This document shows, one piece after another, positions 8,201-12,664 of a stretch of 12,664 bases of DNA (the stretch's first letter is position 1; every line of letters starts with the position of its first letter). The translations under genes were made by a program, and so were the position numbers. The stretch spans positions 18,428-31,091 of the forward strand of contig MFQK01000046.1 of assembly GCA_001783035.1 (NCBI GenBank), read 5' to 3'. A model generated the notes under the pieces. That model saw only the letters and a program-made list of their open reading frames with translations. It ran no database searches and was not told the DNA's origin. Source of the DNA: Candidatus Magasanikbacteria bacterium RIFCSPLOWO2_02_FULL_44_11 (GTDB lineage Bacteria > Patescibacteriota > Patescibacteriia > Magasanikbacterales > GWA2-37-8).

Positions 8201-11200
8201 CGCCGGCTGAAACTGATTTAATTTTATTGCTTAAAACGACTTGATACCAACTGTTGTCGTCCCAGGTTTCTGACCATTTTCCGTCTTTCCAAGTCCCAGT
8301 TGGTGTGATTTGCAAGTAACTATGGTCGCCTGTTGCTGACTCAATTTTGTAACTTGTGTCAAGAACACCCACTTTTCGTGGATTATTACATATGCCATCA
8401 GTCACCGTGCCGCATTTATTCACAATGAGAGAAGTTGGGTTGACCGATGTTCGATTGATGTTTGTGGTAAATTCGACTATCACTAACGCATTTCGGCAAA
8501 CATTATGGTGCGCACCTTCTTCGGATTTGTCCCATTGGATACTCGGCGATGGACTTGGCAGCGGCAGCGCTTCGCCCGCGCCGACAGAGTCAACGCAACG
8601 TTCCAGAACATGAGGAACCGGCGGAATGTCGCGCGTCGAAAACCGCCAAACATAGCCGGCTGTTAAAAGCTGGCCGCTGCAAAATTCTCCCATCGGCTTG
8701 CATATACCGGCTTCATTACCATTCAAACAACAATGCTGGCTGGCAGAACAGCTTTTACCGTCGGAACGGCAATCAAAAACATTAAACTGCGCGGGGTTGC
8801 TGATTTCATTATCGGCCGACCGAACAACAGAAACCGGACCACTGATGGTATTGTTCGGCGGCACGACCTCGACGGTATTCGCGCTGATAACAATATTTGC
8901 TGTTGGAACAGGTTCACGGCCAAGGACAGATTCGGTTGTTGTCGCTCCGCTTTCCCAAAAATAAACCGAGCTTGGCTTGTTGTCGCCGGAAAGAAAATAT
9001 TCTCCGGCTAAAGTAACTCTCTCCCCTTCCGGATAAGGAATAGGACCGGAGGTTGGACTAATTTTACAAATACCTGGTTTCGGATCGCCGGCCCGAAGTG
9101 TAAAAATCTTACTTTGATCAATATTACTGGTATTTTTATCGCTGGTATTGACTTGCACAAAGTAGGTTGTGCCAATACTTCCTTTGTTCCCGAGGATATC
9201 TTTGGGAAATTTAACTATTATCTTAGAATCGGTCCAGACAGAATTCGCACAATCACTTGGAAAGTCAAAATCGCCGATAATTGCGGAGCTGTCTGGCGTT
9301 GATTTAAACCAAACCGCGCCAAGTTTCGTGCCGAAATTATGGCCGGTAATGGTAATGTATTCCCCTTCCGCCCCTGTGGTTGGAGTTAATTCTGAAATAG
9401 TAGGACCAGACCCATCATCGCCGGATTCTATATAGAATTGAACGCTGTTACTTTCGACGTTATCTTTAACTACTTTGACACCAACCCGGCCCTCAGTGCC
9501 CGGTACGGTTGCCACGATATGGTCGTCGACCCAAGCAAGAGCATTGTTTTCCCCTCTTACAATCGATGCGTTGAGTATACCGAAAACTACATGATCATTG
9601 GCAGTTGTTAATTCTTGAAATCGTTGGCCGGTCAAAGCAACCGGGTCGCCGGCTTGGCCTTTATCGGGAGAAATCGCGCACAACCTAGGACGAACCAGGC
9701 CGGTCACCTCAAATTTCCCGAGTTCGGGATGATTAACGGTACTATCAACCACCGGTCGTGTGCCGGCCGTTTCCACCTTAAGGTGGCTAAAGTTGGCGAC
9801 GCCGTCCGGGACATCAACTAAAATTTGTCCGGAACTCCAGGCGATGGTATTACCGCCACAAGCGGCTAATTTGGCTTCGATCCAATCGGCGGGTTTGGTA
9901 ACGACAGGGTTTTCTTTGTTGGAAAAATAAACTTTTCCCGGTGTAGCGCCAAAATATTTGCCTACAATAGAAACCAATGTCCCGGTGGCGCCGGAAGTAG
10001 GAGTAAACCCTACGATTTTCATGATATTGCTGCAAACGCCATTCAAACAACTACCGCTCGCGCATTGGCTGTTGGCCGAACAGGCACCGCCCGAACAGAC
10101 CCCACACACGCCGCCGCATTCCGGTGGGCCTAATTCTGTTTCGCCTAATTCCGTTTCTAAAATTTCATTGAAACAATGAGCCGGCTGAACGGTAACCGAC
10201 CGGGCGGCTTCTCCATTCATTCCAGCCCAATCTGTCGCGCGTACCAATATTGACTGCTGACCCGTCAAATCACTTTCAAGCGGCCAATTCATCGATACTG
10301 TGTCGGTTTGTTTGCACCCGGAAAAAGACCGGCTGTCCACAACCTCCCCGGCATGCGACAATGTAATATTTTGGACACCGCTATCATCTTGGTAAGTCAA
10401 TCGTACCGGAACAGTTGCTCCAGCCGAGACTACATGATCCGCAGGAGGGTAAGTTATAGTCACGGTTGGCGGCAAGCGATCGATCCCCTCACCGCTTTTG
10501 AAAGTTACCGAACTACAACCCGCCCGGACACGGCAATTCAGTGATTGTTCGGGAATTTGAGACAAAGTTTTTATGTTTGTCGGATTGGTAAAAGCTATAG
10601 TGTATTCAGTGCTCGCCTTCAGACAATCTGAACCGACGCTCGGAGAACATGATCCGTCCGGCTTGAATACAATACTTTTTTTATCTTGACCATAAACCCA
10701 CGACCCAGGCGCCGCTTCACCGGTCGATTTTTCGGTTAAGGTAATAGCGCCAACAGTAGTTTCAAGATTGACTTCTTTATTGAAAACAATCTGCGGGTTT
10801 ACGTTTCTGATACAGACATCGCTGGCTTGCGGCAAAGCGACCACATAAAACGGGCGGCCGAAACTTCCGCTACCTCCGTCGTCGGCTGCTCCGCCGCCAT
10901 CTTCCAAACCGGTCACGCTGCCCGAACCATTGATGGCGTCGACTAATTTACTCATCACAAAACTGACAATGCCAAAAGAAGACATGATGATAACGAGGCC
11001 AATACCGGCGTTAAGAAGAATTTTCTTCGCTTGCATAACCCGATCCTCGTTTCCGCCCGCCGTCATATACATGTATCCCCCGTAAATAACCAGTAATAAC
11101 GCGGCAATGCCGAGCAAACCAAGCGCGGCGCGAATTACGCGGGCCACGATCAGGCGAATATCGGTTGAAGCCAAACCTGTTTCTTTGGCCGCATCCAACC

Positions 11201-11318
11201 CGAGGTCAACCGGTCCCTGCGCCAAAGCTGATTGAGCGACATAAAAACAGACACCCAACCCCACGGCCATAAAAAGGCCAAGTACGATTATTTTCAATTT
11301 TTTATTGAAAAATGTCAT
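993..11318 (-). CDS. Giant 3441-residue surface protein: T4SS-pilin-like N-terminus fused to Ig, IPT/TIG and DUF4215 ectodomain
   Basis: One uninterrupted frame from ATG to TAA. Order by residue: signal peptide 1-33 (cleavage after SALA); VirB2/TrbC-like two-helix module about 50-128; Gly/Ser/Asp linker 129-155; Big_5-like Ig 156-275; second Ig 282-378; Cys-rich knot 399-431; four IPT/TIG-like domains 432-847; Cys-rich 849-882; Ig supermodules about 884-1186, 1187-1409 and 1722-2040; DUF4215-type repeats 1425-1634 and 2506-2990; uncharacterised globular region 2041-2310; pseudopilin-like region 2309-2465; beta-rich C-terminus 3040-3441. The two helices should leave nearly the whole chain outside the membrane. 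More than 100 Cys are expected to be largely disulfide-bonded. I see no catalytic motif, no sortase signal and no C-terminal membrane helix, so anchoring depends on the N-terminus. The gene starts 5 bases after the upstream stop with no Shine-Dalgarno, which suggests coupled translation. An adhesin or host-contact role is inferred from domain types only. It could also be a pilus-associated subunit. Confidence 0.97.
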   Translation of the reverse strand: MTFFNKKLKIIVLGLFMAVGLGVCFYVAQSALAQGPVDLGLDAAKETGLASTDIRLIVARVIRAALGLLGIAALLLVIYGGYMYMTAGGNEDRVMQAKKILLNAGIGLVIIMSSFGIVSFVMSKLVDAINGSGSVTGLEDGGGAADDGGSGSFGRPFYVVALPQASDVCIRNVNPQIVFNKEVNLETTVGAITLTEKSTGEAAPGSWVYGQDKKSIVFKPDGSCSPSVGSDCLKASTEYTIAFTNPTNIKTLSQIPEQSLNCRVRAGCSSVTFKSGEGIDRLPPTVTITYPPADHVVSAGATVPVRLTYQDDSGVQNITLSHAGEVVDSRSFSGCKQTDTVSMNWPLESDLTGQQSILVRATDWAGMNGEAARSVTVQPAHCFNEILETELGETELGPPECGGVCGVCSGGACSANSQCASGSCLNGVCSNIMKIVGFTPTSGATGTLVSIVGKYFGATPGKVYFSNKENPVVTKPADWIEAKLAACGGNTIAWSSGQILVDVPDGVANFSHLKVETAGTRPVVDSTVNHPELGKFEVTGLVRPRLCAISPDKGQAGDPVALTGQRFQELTTANDHVVFGILNASIVRGENNALAWVDDHIVATVPGTEGRVGVKVVKDNVESNSVQFYIESGDDGSGPTISELTPTTGAEGEYITITGHNFGTKLGAVWFKSTPDSSAIIGDFDFPSDCANSVWTDSKIIVKFPKDILGNKGSIGTTYFVQVNTSDKNTSNIDQSKIFTLRAGDPKPGICKISPTSGPIPYPEGERVTLAGEYFLSGDNKPSSVYFWESGATTTESVLGREPVPTANIVISANTVEVVPPNNTISGPVSVVRSADNEISNPAQFNVFDCRSDGKSCSASQHCCLNGNEAGICKPMGEFCSGQLLTAGYVWRFSTRDIPPVPHVLERCVDSVGAGEALPLPSPSPSIQWDKSEEGAHHNVCRNALVIVEFTTNINRTSVNPTSLIVNKCGTVTDGICNNPRKVGVLDTSYKIESATGDHSYLQITPTGTWKDGKWSETWDDNSWYQVVLSNKIKSVSAGANNTGISLSADKPCGGDSAYCFTFKAGQTDCKLKDVIVTPYLYVTKLLESPMKKLVAGVISNVNYRGLGLSDQRCILMNDSGVNWSWSASDTDYADINGTVTRQEVQVDAKANTVGTGLADDAVNITAQAVLGALTKVGQSPLTIDLSNPAVVDYWPNCLEACTNAEVGVKFNVSMSEKNLNDAKTKGSVKLYKCLDENCLTTSTVDHFENADIFLDPASSGTVLKIANSRESSIELATNTLYKVVISTASSSKSNPAVLWSRAKIDDAASMGKPMNQEFSWRFRTKQNACQISRVDVLPKEFQARMVGDRSIFAAQPYSAPDACSASGQKLNAWKNSWAWSSSVPLVATINTFSTKGSNNFCTASCIKKGSTVPSEDGVGVIPACGNGVVEAGEDCDGPNKAGNCGLNCLFIQKTNTGSSVVPDAGQVNASICGNGMIGAGEDCDLGISASATVTTSAYNCSEKCLHTGTRLSLQWCFDHRIDHGGFDTTPLSPTSSAAYTSACAAAFSQCGDGITTDDEDDGCDKGYGNVDPKCTSYCLANTKDSGDVACVGTDGKIIEGCTATGQHNGSSLNYTTPSVCGDETVGIGEDASCEENFTVTRTIGLVNPWVMATAVGSGRLLANPPRQETDISASTPIAGGRVAAGSGKFTIMCGYRTDAECQAVMGSNNPNVEFGVGSDSCCYARPNLVTTYPAGFGNNICPNTAIKAVFDGVIEQKSLATVVVDEGVALGVLNGTTTVNSNILIARAYNASENCAPNTEDVSELFYSASVASTLASESYIEPFVTIALAVRTLPTIQPIKIPPPRIAPQVRLPSLQRLTWCAGLDKGSATVVRDPINTSTSYIKVALLQPLKFSTKYAIIIKKDVRDNRGVSVATDALYWRFDTAAKICELDAVTITPDNWLFTKAYATTTLMAEAHTRDATGDIIQPISGYSWEYDWKPNNNPVVAVEATTSSENVIAANNTQGELDVRATAVITENTYTSSTGNVAFGTSHITVALCENPWPPKDLLINKSHKVIFPYEDVRNNNDGYNTASKTFSGLSTDGNYFNFSTFYCADNGSSGTFDDLPYLQPAVQTSTSALRAEVGSCETTGDFCKEDNDCDGTYVTGRDLKCLKNETLKRFIFTNANNSDAIGIQVFANNLHLTAEEWYSQDKSRGGQGFVGNMVNKIVSGYPAVSDNNNIYIDALNYNKSAESLYSNIYLFSINSNAKPETRQVFDQLIKNLKFNKNITYNDGYCGPTIDNPSFEKKCSTDLDCMSGEVCASQVEKLKRNYSRLRDLKTIDTALIAYAAKNSGKFPAVAAGSYLPGQSLSVWDWAGIANDLGKSLPKDPINKLGRAGTCLANKNKFCTVDSDCKTSSTDTDTCLLHDPVTNWSTADRRFSFACAPASFAYRYKFNTSTGFAVAANFEDTQLIIANWNNNNNAFIPSYNFSDSSRYVFGGLVGAATNGICETSEEISTINQGTCGDGQINTAQGEQCDPAGSVKFNRDSCRIDGTIIAGREGPTKVTCQSDCRWGTPEPASCIDPNKCGNGRIDSGERCDDGAQNGKWNKCTINCTWPPANPPGYCGDDVLQEDNEVCDTGRLDKNCKDVETCGTKSHEECNKKLCFADGLSWKRGLQPRSLRCSLVSDCGLYMEDNFQKALQPWYIPKIELSNVTPNPDDVVIKKEILKQQVQFKNKNITCNVSTREYNCTLDLEYDFLPCSYKNHLDVSFNVENDCVNGICQGKIKNISGQKICPFDDTFKSYTVGEYAVSFKRNESLKCEPIPLASCSAGDIITVSERKCEIKEECTNTIVRTGQPTYGMSKKDSCSWDCQKYGPYCGDGIVQVEHGEECDGDKKCQENGYDGIKDCSDICKYSDPNALDENPWPCVIPERTSATLAAGSCGNKVVDPGEACDLGVEKNGIQCSAAYGQSCQYCAEDCKSSQNIRANEFCGNGIIEKNENFERDGEVIYAKLVNSTTTVNRKNDEHNGFRVLSCDEEKAPTHAILDFLSNPYKLIYYYYRLKGTKIATDNCQSVIINETNLPTCSICGIDEANGVEVSGKILNVLESAGTVYAKDPLYSSYINTHVYNFIQAPMLSHFMRQWVWGGNVTLLVGDKSENDVVSSTAVAFNKDDNRYLSETTTYKLGIYSTSTDGFTWSEAKLSADPQCYNGESPSYKLNINGSAKSIENFRVVKNPVPWQYDLVLSPAITSTRPNDLRIVVSWSGHYDFTTGLAKPLFTQPLQSLSVERRVLGYEYYETTETVDGVIKTKYSDSEGSYNVWYHGVSTTENGLSAESFTIDTSIMTTDTYHVYVASTGDDYIKNLVSSAPLRVDVYLPDATAAFYHFSRPSKTFYLRNADDSTANQKAKYWHVFNIIKGGDRTAMTEKIGPAQYIDPVTGSTINYENGRIVTAPSEMR
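2349..3803 (-). repeat. DUF4215-type repeat cluster B, split by a Cys-rich insert (residues 2506-2990)
   Basis: Copies occur at 2506 (CGDGQINTAQGEQCDPAG), 2570 (CGNGRIDSGERCDDG), 2608 (CGDDVLQEDNEVCDTG), 2862 (CGDGIVQVEHGEECDGD) and 2926 (CGNKVVDPGEACDLG). A degenerate copy is at 2975 (CGNGIIEKNENFERDG), where the GE-x-CD part is lost. About 230 residues (2622-2855) separate the third and fourth copies. They are Cys- and Lys/Asn-rich and do not match the repeat. This cluster leads into the C-terminal beta-rich region. Confidence 0.8.
3924..4394 (-). other. Pseudopilin (GspG/type IV pilin)-like region without its membrane helix (residues 2309-2465)
   Basis: KLKRNYSRLRDLKTIDTALI is followed by AYAAKNSGKFPAVAAG, then LGKSLPKDPINKLG and finally ASFAYRYKFNTSTGFAVAAN plus FED. 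The order helix R-x-x-DL-x-x-I-x-x-AL-x-x-Y, G-x-[FY]P, LP-x-DP-x-N, YxY and a final strand ending in a [LF]E-type residue is the plan of type II secretion/type IV pseudopilin globular domains. The N-terminal hydrophobic pilin helix and prepilin peptidase site are absent, so it cannot assemble as a normal pseudopilin. A Cys-rich segment (CLANKNKFCTVDSDCKTSS, 2382) is inserted in the domain. Confidence 0.6.
4389..5198 (-). other. Uncharacterised globular region of the giant protein (residues 2041-2310)
   Basis: It follows supermodule 3 at CENPWPPKDLLINKSHKVIF. It contains a Cys-rich insert (CETTGDFCKEDNDCDG, 2129), then an apparently mixed alpha/beta stretch with DAIGIQVFANN, LTAEEWYSQD, NNIYIDALNYN, LYSNIYLFSINSN and a helix RQVFDQLIKNLKF, ending in Cys-rich CSTDLDCMSGEVC (2291). 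It is unlike the surrounding beta-sandwich and Cys-repeat units. I cannot name a characterised family; it directly precedes the pseudopilin-like part and may fold with it. Confidence 0.5.
5199..6155 (-). repeat. Ig supermodule 3 (residues about 1722-2040)
   Basis: It opens CCYARPNLVTTYPAGFGNNI, has the Big_5-like strand CPNTAIKAVFDGVIE, and closes with LYWRFDTAAKICELDAVTIT, the same junction as in units 1 and 2. The Big_2-like half has YSWEYDW, VVAVEATTSS and LDVRATAVI. An unusual Pro-rich basic insert (about 1832-1860) sits in the Big_5-like half, so this unit is longer than the others. Confidence 0.65.
6417..7046 (-). repeat. DUF4215-type Cys-rich repeat cluster A (residues 1425-1634)
   Basis: Copies of the C-G-[ND]-G-x(3-5)-GE-x-CD motif occur at 1425 (CGNGVVEAGEDCD), 1473 (CGNGMIGAGEDCDLG) and 1551 (CGDGITTDDEDDGCDKG). 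A weaker copy is at 1621 (CGDETVGIGEDASCEE). The first three are followed by the second Cys pair (for example NCGLNCL, YNCSEKCL and KCTSYCL). This motif belongs to the DUF4215 / Myxococcus Cys-rich repeat family of secreted proteins, of unknown function. The copies differ in spacing, so they have diverged. Confidence 0.85.
7092..8513 (-). repeat. Ig supermodules 1 and 2 (Big_5-like plus Big_2-like, residues about 936-1409)
   Basis: Unit 1 is a Big_5-like domain (about 936-1068) that closes with YCFTFKAGQTDCKLKDVIVT, then a Big_2-like domain with NWSWSASDTDYADING and VNITAQAVL. Unit 2 is a Big_5-like domain opening NPAVVDYWPNCLEACTNAEV and closing SWRFRTKQNACQISRVDVLP, then a Big_2-like domain with SWAWSSSVPLVATI. 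In unit 2 the expected last strand is missing and a DUF4215 cluster begins instead. A third unit lies farther along at 5199-6155. Confidence 0.7.
8778..10025 (-). repeat. Array of four IPT/TIG-like domains (residues 432-847)
   Basis: Each copy opens with the IPT/TIG signature of a strand, P-x-x-G and a second strand ending in G-x-x-F: IVGFTPTSGATGTLVSIVGK (433), LCAISPDKGQAGDPVALTGQ (546), ISELTPTTGAEGEYITITGH (641), and ICKISPTSGPIPYPEGERVT (750). Each continues into a VYF or VWF-type strand. IPT/TIG domains are common stalk and ligand-binding units of surface proteins. The four copies have diverged clearly and are not recent DNA duplications. Confidence 0.85.
10129..10158 (-). repeat. 15-bp tandem duplication encoding ETELGETELG
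   Basis: Two adjacent 15-base units (10129-10143 and 10144-10158) differ at only two positions and encode the same five residues, at 388-397 between the second Ig domain and the first Cys-rich knot. It looks like recent slippage in a flexible linker. Confidence 0.75.
10185..10853 (-). other. Two N-terminal Ig-like domains of the giant protein (residues 156-378)
   Basis: The first (156-275) begins FYVVALPQASDVCIRNVNPQ and contains IVFNKEV and ASTEYTIAFTN, the strand pattern of Big_5 (SbsA-type) Ig domains. The second (282-378) begins LPPTVTITYPPADHVVSAG and contains VRLTYQDDSGVQNITL and ATDWAGMNGE, a pattern typical of bacterial Ig domains of the Big_7 kind. They directly follow the Gly/Ser/Asp linker after the pilin module, so they would form the base of the ectodomain. 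Confidence 0.7.
10935..11171 (-). other. VirB2/TrbC-like T4SS pilin module (residues 50-128)
   Basis: Helix 1 spans about 62-86 (ARVIRAALGLLGIAALLLVI, then YGGYMYM). A short charged loop, TAGGNEDRVMQAKK, follows, then helix 2 at about 100-124 with NAGIGLVIIMSSFGIVSFVM. A leader, two helices and a short charged loop containing AGG and AKK is the pattern I associate with the VirB2/TrbC and patescibacterial T4SS_pilin families. In VirB2 the loop faces the cytoplasm and both termini face outward, which would expose the rest of this chain. Family assignment is by pattern recognition, not by search. Confidence 0.8.
11220..11318 (-). other. Signal peptide of the giant protein (residues 1-33)
   Basis: MTFFNKKLK supplies a basic n-region, IIVLGLFMAVGLGVCFYVA a hydrophobic core, and SALA followed by QGP a canonical AxA signal peptidase I site after residue 33. 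Export by Sec is expected. The pattern matches pilin-type T4SS subunits, which carry a cleaved leader before two membrane helices. Confidence 0.85.
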
Positions 11319-11323
11319 AATAA

Positions 11324-12664
11324 TTAACCGGCGGTTTGCGCCGTCAAGGGGCTAATGACAGTCAAAGGACTTGCGCTCTTTAAAGCCTCAATGCAAGCCT
11401 GTGTATCGATTGTGTTCTTCACGCCATTGCAGCAAAATACCTCATCGGTCGTTTTGTCCACCCCGCAACAATTGTTGGGGTGCGCATCATCGCAGATTTT
11501 GGAATTTTTAGATGCCGATTCAGTGTCGATCGGCCCTTTACCGGGATAAAAGCAATTAAATTTGACGTCCTCGACGCTTGAAGTAACCACCGGATAATAA
11601 TAGCGTTGAGCCGTGGTAATAAAAGGACAATGTTTTAATTCGGTCTTTGTCGTATAGTCATCATTTGTCGTACCGTCATCATTAAAAGTTACACGCGGCA
11701 CGAAACAGAGCGGATCAGCACTTATAGGCTTTTCCTCAATGGCGATTGAATACATCGGTTCGACGCGCATACGTTTGCTGAACAACAAACTTAATTCTTG
11801 ATCCGGCGTTATGTTCCCGGCATTGGGCCCAGGCGAGACTTGATGAAGATACGGCGCAGTCATATCCACCCGGTCATTCAGGCGAAAACTCCAGAAAAAA
11901 TTATCATATTCTTTCTGGTTCGGAAAAACCGGAGATGTTATTGAAACCTGGTCGACAATTTTATTTCGGTTGGCATCGAGTGCGTTTCCCGACAAATCCA
12001 TCAGACCGGAGAAAGGAAGCGCTTCAAAAGAACTGTTCGTAAAAGTCCGGCCGGCTCGCAACAAAATTTCATAAGTATCCTCGGTGCAATCGGCGCCGGT
12101 TTTGTCGCAAACCGGCAGGCAATATATCGTGCCGCCGCAAGCATTCGTGCCGCAGGCGAGCGTCGATGTAAATTCCAAAGTCTTATAGCCGTTGAGCAGC
12201 CTAAACTCTCCCGGCGGGAGGGTACTCTGGGATGTTGTCGCAAAAATTACATTTCCTTCGATGGCGAAATAGTCTTTTTGATCTGTGAAAACACCTTGGA
12301 TGCCGGTCGGGTCGATGGGCTCGTTAAAATCAACCTGGATAACACTGTTTTTACTTTCCACCGTGCCATTGGCCGGAAAAACACTGACCACGTAAGGCGG
12401 ATTCAAATCGAGCGTGTTGTTCGTCGTAAATTTCCACTCGTAAAAATCACGGCCGGGTGGCAGACCTTTAAAAATAGACGGATTGTCATTTTCCGGATCA
12501 TCAAACTTGATAGCGGCTCCAACGCGCACGGTGTGAAGCATATTTTCCGATTCGCTGCCGAGCAAATCAAGCGGACGGATAACCACGGTATGATAACTGC
12601 CATTCGCGCCGGAGGCCAACACCGACGCGCCGCCGATTTCTTCGCCCGCTCGTTTGATAGAAAT
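11324..12664 (-). CDS. C-terminal part of a secreted multi-Ig (Big_5-like) protein (5'-truncated by window edge)
   Basis: The frame is open at the right edge and ends in TAA, giving 446 residues. A GTG at 12622 could be scored as a start, but 14 sense codons (starting ISIKRAGEE) precede it without a stop and the text is mid-domain, so the true start lies outside. Visible domains, numbered from the edge: the end of one Ig-like domain closing with FYEWKFTT (about 74-81); a Big_5-like domain from NPPYVVSVFPANG to FFWSFRLND (about 88-264); the start of another from APYLHQVSPGPNAG (about 270). The Cys-rich tail includes NNCCG and FCCNG and ends AQTAG. The same [FY]xWxF closing strand and Cys-rich style occur in the giant protein encoded 5 bases downstream. 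This may therefore be a second giant of the same family, possibly with its own membrane module at the missing N-terminus. There is no C-terminal anchor. Confidence 0.94.
   Translation of the reverse strand: MSIKRAGEEIGGASVLASGANGSYHTVVIRPLDLLGSESENMLHTVRVGAAIKFDDPENDNPSIFKGLPPGRDFYEWKFTTNNTLDLNPPYVVSVFPANGTVESKNSVIQVDFNEPIDPTGIQGVFTDQKDYFAIEGNVIFATTSQSTLPPGEFRLLNGYKTLEFTSTLACGTNACGGTIYCLPVCDKTGADCTEDTYEILLRAGRTFTNSSFEALPFSGLMDLSGNALDANRNKIVDQVSITSPVFPNQKEYDNFFWSFRLNDRVDMTAPYLHQVSPGPNAGNITPDQELSLLFSKRMRVEPMYSIAIEEKPISADPLCFVPRVTFNDDGTTNDDYTTKTELKHCPFITTAQRYYYPVVTSSVEDVKFNCFYPGKGPIDTESASKNSKICDDAHPNNCCGVDKTTDEVFCCNGVKNTIDTQACIEALKSASPLTVISPLTAQTAG

Noticed and set aside
11244..11255. Possible lipobox LGVC at residues 21-24 of the giant protein
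   Set aside because: Val at -1 is not accepted by signal peptidase II in typical lipoproteins, and a canonical AxA site follows after residue 33 before the two pilin-like helices.
993..11318. Alternative genetic code (TGA as Gly, as in SR1/Gracilibacteria)
   Set aside because: The 3441-codon frame is complete under the standard code with no in-frame TGA, and the visible genes end in TAA.
12620..12622. GTG as the start of the right-hand gene
   Set aside because: The frame stays open to the window edge, the residues before it look like normal protein, and no signal peptide follows the GTG although the domains are of a secreted type.

Overview
All four genes lie on the minus strand, packed head to tail with gaps of 5, 11 and 26 bases, so the window reads as one stretch of an operon transcribed from right to left. 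I see no RNA genes, mobile elements, CRISPR arrays, promoters or terminators, and no gene-free stretch of even 100 bases. The standard genetic code fits: the three visible stops are TAA and the long frames contain no in-frame TGA. The combination of a VirB2-like pilin module fused to a giant Ig/Cys-rich ectodomain, a pseudopilin-like block and thrombospondin type 3 (TSP3) repeats on small anchored proteins suggests a Candidate Phyla Radiation (Patescibacteria) genome. That placement rests on family knowledge. No marker gene is present, so a finer assignment is not justified.

Layout in the direction of transcription. (1) 12664-11324: C-terminal 446 residues of a secreted Ig-like protein whose start is outside the window. 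(2) 11318-993: a 3441-residue protein, the centrepiece. It has a signal peptide, a two-helix T4SS-pilin-like module, two Ig-like domains, four IPT/TIG-like domains, three Ig supermodules, two clusters of DUF4215-type Cys-rich repeats, an uncharacterised globular region, a pseudopilin-like domain and a C-terminal beta-rich region. (3) 981-619: a 120-residue probable lipoprotein with three TSP3 motifs. (4) 592-1: a single-pass membrane protein with TSP3 motifs, cut by the left edge.

Every product appears to be exported or membrane-anchored, and none shows an enzymatic motif I recognise. The simplest reading is a cell-surface apparatus: one or two very large, disulfide-rich adhesin-like proteins, one rooted in the membrane (or conceivably in a pilus) through a VirB2-like module, with two small probable Ca2+-binding partners on different anchors. 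Adhesion or host contact is inference; the sequence shows architecture and linkage, not function.
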